Below are positions 62,724-64,000 of a stretch of DNA of 64,000 nucleotides, in pieces (positions within the stretch are counted from its first letter, which is position 1; each line of letters opens with the position of its first letter). This DNA is from Nocardioides zeae (GTDB lineage Bacteria; Actinomycetota; Actinomycetes; Propionibacteriales; Nocardioidaceae): positions 3,410,001 through 3,474,000 of the forward strand of contig NZ_JAUTAN010000001.1 in NCBI RefSeq assembly GCF_030818655.1, given 5' to 3'. The notes beneath the pieces are model-generated. The model saw only the letters and a list, made by a program, of their open reading frames with translations, was not told the DNA's origin and made no database searches. The position numbers were made by a program, and so were the translations under genes.

Positions 62724-62928
62724 GAGGTCCTCCGGTTCGTGGAAGCCGGGGCGGTTCAGTCCCGGCGACGCTTCGACGCGCGAGCCGGCGATGCGGTTCC
62801 GACCTCGTTTCGCCGGACCACGCGCAGGCAGCCTGCACATTGTGGGGTGTGGCCGGCCTCGCGCTCGCTGCCGTGCCCGTGGTGGAGGGGTGACGTGTCC
62901 GACACCACGCTGCGGGGCAGGCGTCCCG

Positions 62929-63297
62929 TCAGCAGGTCCCCGGCCGCTGCACCTGGTCGACCAGACGCTCGGGCGCCTGCAGGCAGTAGGAGTCGGTGAG
63001 CAGCTCGGCCAGCTCCTGCAGGTCGGTCGCGTCGTCGAGCACGAGGCCCACGGCGTTGCCGCCGACCACGAAGTAGGGCTCCCCCAGGTGGCGGAACGCC
63101 ATCACCTCGTCGGGCTCGGCGCGGAACGTGACGCGGAACAGCTGGTCCTCCCCGCCGAAGACGTGCGCGACCGTGCGCCCCGCGACGCGCCACCGCACGC
63201 CCGTCCACGCGTCCTCCTCGACGCACTCGGGGAACGCCGCGAGCACCGGGCGCAGGCGCGCCAGCAGCGTGGGCGGGACGTCGGGACGGCGGGCCAT
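62929..63297 (-). CDS. MmcQ/YjbR family protein
   Basis: 122 residues. MmcQ/YjbR-like pattern: LLARLRPVLAAFPECVEEDAWTGVRWRVAGRTVAHVFGGEDQLFRVTFRAEPDEVMAFRHLGEPYFVVG, ending LQELAELLTDSYCLQAPERLVDQV. The fold is a CyaY-like alpha/beta domain often called DNA-binding on structural grounds, without proven function. Start ATG 63297, divergent from the VOC protein gene. Confidence 0.83.
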   Translation of the reverse strand: MARRPDVPPTLLARLRPVLAAFPECVEEDAWTGVRWRVAGRTVAHVFGGEDQLFRVTFRAEPDEVMAFRHLGEPYFVVGGNAVGLVLDDATDLQELAELLTDSYCLQAPERLVDQVQRPGTC

Positions 63298-63429
63298 GGC
63301 GGCACGGTGCCACACGGGACCGACAGGTTCCGCGAAAGCCGTGCTCACGACCGATGACTCCGGGCCACCGCCGTGGTCTGCTCCCCCGACGCGGCCGACC
63401 GGCGGCCGCTCGCGACCCCGGAGCGCACC

Positions 63430-63855
63430 GTGACGACCCACATGAACACCTACCTGATCTTCGACGGCGAGACCCGCGCGGCGATGGAGCTCTACCAGTC
63501 GATCCTCGGCGGCACGCTCGACGTGATGACCTTCGGCGACATGGGCATGGAGGGTCCGGCGGCCGACGGCGTCATGCACGCGTTCCTCCACACGGACGGC
63601 GGCCTCCGCCTCATGGCGTCCGACGGCGGCCCCGACAACGAGGTCGTCCACGGGACGGACGTCGCGATCGCCCTCAACGGCGACGCGGAGGACGAGGCGA
63701 CGCTGCGCGGCTGGTACGACGCGTTCAGCGCGGCCGGGACCGTCGACGTACCGCTGGAGAAGCAGATGTGGGGCGCCCTCTTCGGCCAGGTCACGGACCC
63801 CTTCGGCATCGCCTGGATGTTCAACGTCGCCTCCGGGGACGAGCCGGGGGCCTGA
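63430..63855 (+). CDS. VOC family protein (PhnB/glyoxalase-like)
   Basis: 141 residues from GTG 63430 (ATG 63442 also possible). PhnB-type VOC: YLIFDGETRAAMELYQSILGGTLDVMTFGDMG, VMHAFLHTDGGLRLMASDGGPDN, WGALFGQVTDPFGIAWMFNV. The motif order betaalphabetabetabeta twice is visible. Members bind or transform small ligands, some giving bleomycin/fosfomycin-type resistance; none of those can be claimed here. Two copies of CCCCCTCACCCGG follow. Confidence 0.87.
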   Translation: MTTHMNTYLIFDGETRAAMELYQSILGGTLDVMTFGDMGMEGPAADGVMHAFLHTDGGLRLMASDGGPDNEVVHGTDVAIALNGDAEDEATLRGWYDAFSAAGTVDVPLEKQMWGALFGQVTDPFGIAWMFNVASGDEPGA

Positions 63856-63862
63856 GCGGCGC

Positions 63863-63888
63863 CCCCTCACCCGGCCCCCTCACCCGGG
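63863..63888 (+). repeat. Two 13-bp direct repeats CCCCCTCACCCGG
   Basis: Exact head-to-tail copies at 63863-63875 and 63876-63888, spanning the stop codon of the minus-strand gene at the window edge. Similar in style to the CACCCCTCACCGCAG units after tctC. Confidence 0.85.
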
Positions 63889-64000
63889 CAGCGCGCCGAC
63901 GGCGGGCTCGTCGTCGCCGAAGTAGTCCGCCATCACCCGCGCGACGACGTCCTCGCCCCACCGGTCGAGCCGGGCCTCGCCACCGGGGAGCCGCCGGTCG
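63880..64000 (-). CDS. Unknown protein, 3' end only
   Basis: An open frame on the minus strand from the right edge to a TGA at 63882-63880 gives 39 C-terminal residues: DRRLPGGEARLDRWGEDVVARV then MADYFGDDEPAVGALPG. The acidic, well-formed helix and the convergent layout with the VOC gene support a real gene. The family cannot be told from this fragment. Confidence 0.55.
   Translation of the reverse strand, partial: DRRLPGGEARLDRWGEDVVARVMADYFGDDEPAVGALPG

Overview
The window is about 73% G+C (estimated by eye) and densely packed. Many start and stop codons overlap as ATGA, GTGA or TGATG, and several promoters look leaderless. A SigK/RskA fasciclin locus, a DUF222-HNH (13E12 family) nuclease, a DUF3140 protein, Tat and lipoprotein signals and a DtxR/IdeR iron box all point to an actinobacterium. 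Nocardioides or another Nocardioidaceae is the best guess, from gene style only. No rRNA, tRNA, CRISPR array, prophage or insertion sequence was seen.

Layout. 1-7.5 kb: a fasciclin-sigK-rskA unit runs into an amine-oxidase/DUF1365 fusion, two cyclopropane-fatty-acid-synthase-like enzymes and a DUF1295 membrane reductase; this is the M. tuberculosis Rv0444c-Rv0449c neighbourhood with one gene fusion. 7.5-15 kb: NYN nuclease, a 31-bp tandem array, DUF222-HNH nuclease, DUF4375 protein, SGNH acyltransferase, old-yellow-enzyme oxidoreductase and a Nei-type glycosylase. 15-22 kb: a TAXI binding protein, histidine kinase and response regulator diverge from a tctC-tctB-tctA-usp tricarboxylate transporter operon. 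22-28 kb: SRPBCC protein, an unknown protein, a photolyase of the iron-sulfur family that contains no cysteine, two SDRs, and an AAA ATPase preceded by AT-rich 10-bp repeats. 28-38 kb: one leftward, translationally coupled operon (TetR, TIGR03084, AtuA, acyl-CoA dehydrogenase, SRPBCC, carboxylase beta, carboxylase alpha, acyl-CoA dehydrogenase) that resembles the acyclic-terpene (atu) carboxylation pathway. 38-55 kb: small membrane proteins, MFS exporter, SDR, phosphatase and APH genes, a penicillin-binding lipoprotein, a 1498-residue surface protein, ilvA and an esterase. 55-60 kb: a neocarzinostatin-like secreted protein and a giant HtaA/Ig haem-binding-type protein behind a near-perfect iron box. 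60-64 kb: PP2C phosphatase, PfkB kinase, lipoprotein, MmcQ, VOC and the 3' end of an unknown gene.

Two families of dispersed intergenic palindromes stand out. One is a 47-bp hairpin with a fixed 17-13-17 geometry and a conserved TTTCCG loop (four copies, all at gene ends). The other is a 48-bp element with 12-bp arms GGACGTCATGCG/CGCATGACGTCC and a fixed 24-nt centre (three copies). Six genes are broken by a single shift, every one equivalent to a +1 insertion in or near a G/C run. This uniformity suggests sequencing insertions at least as strongly as true pseudogenes.
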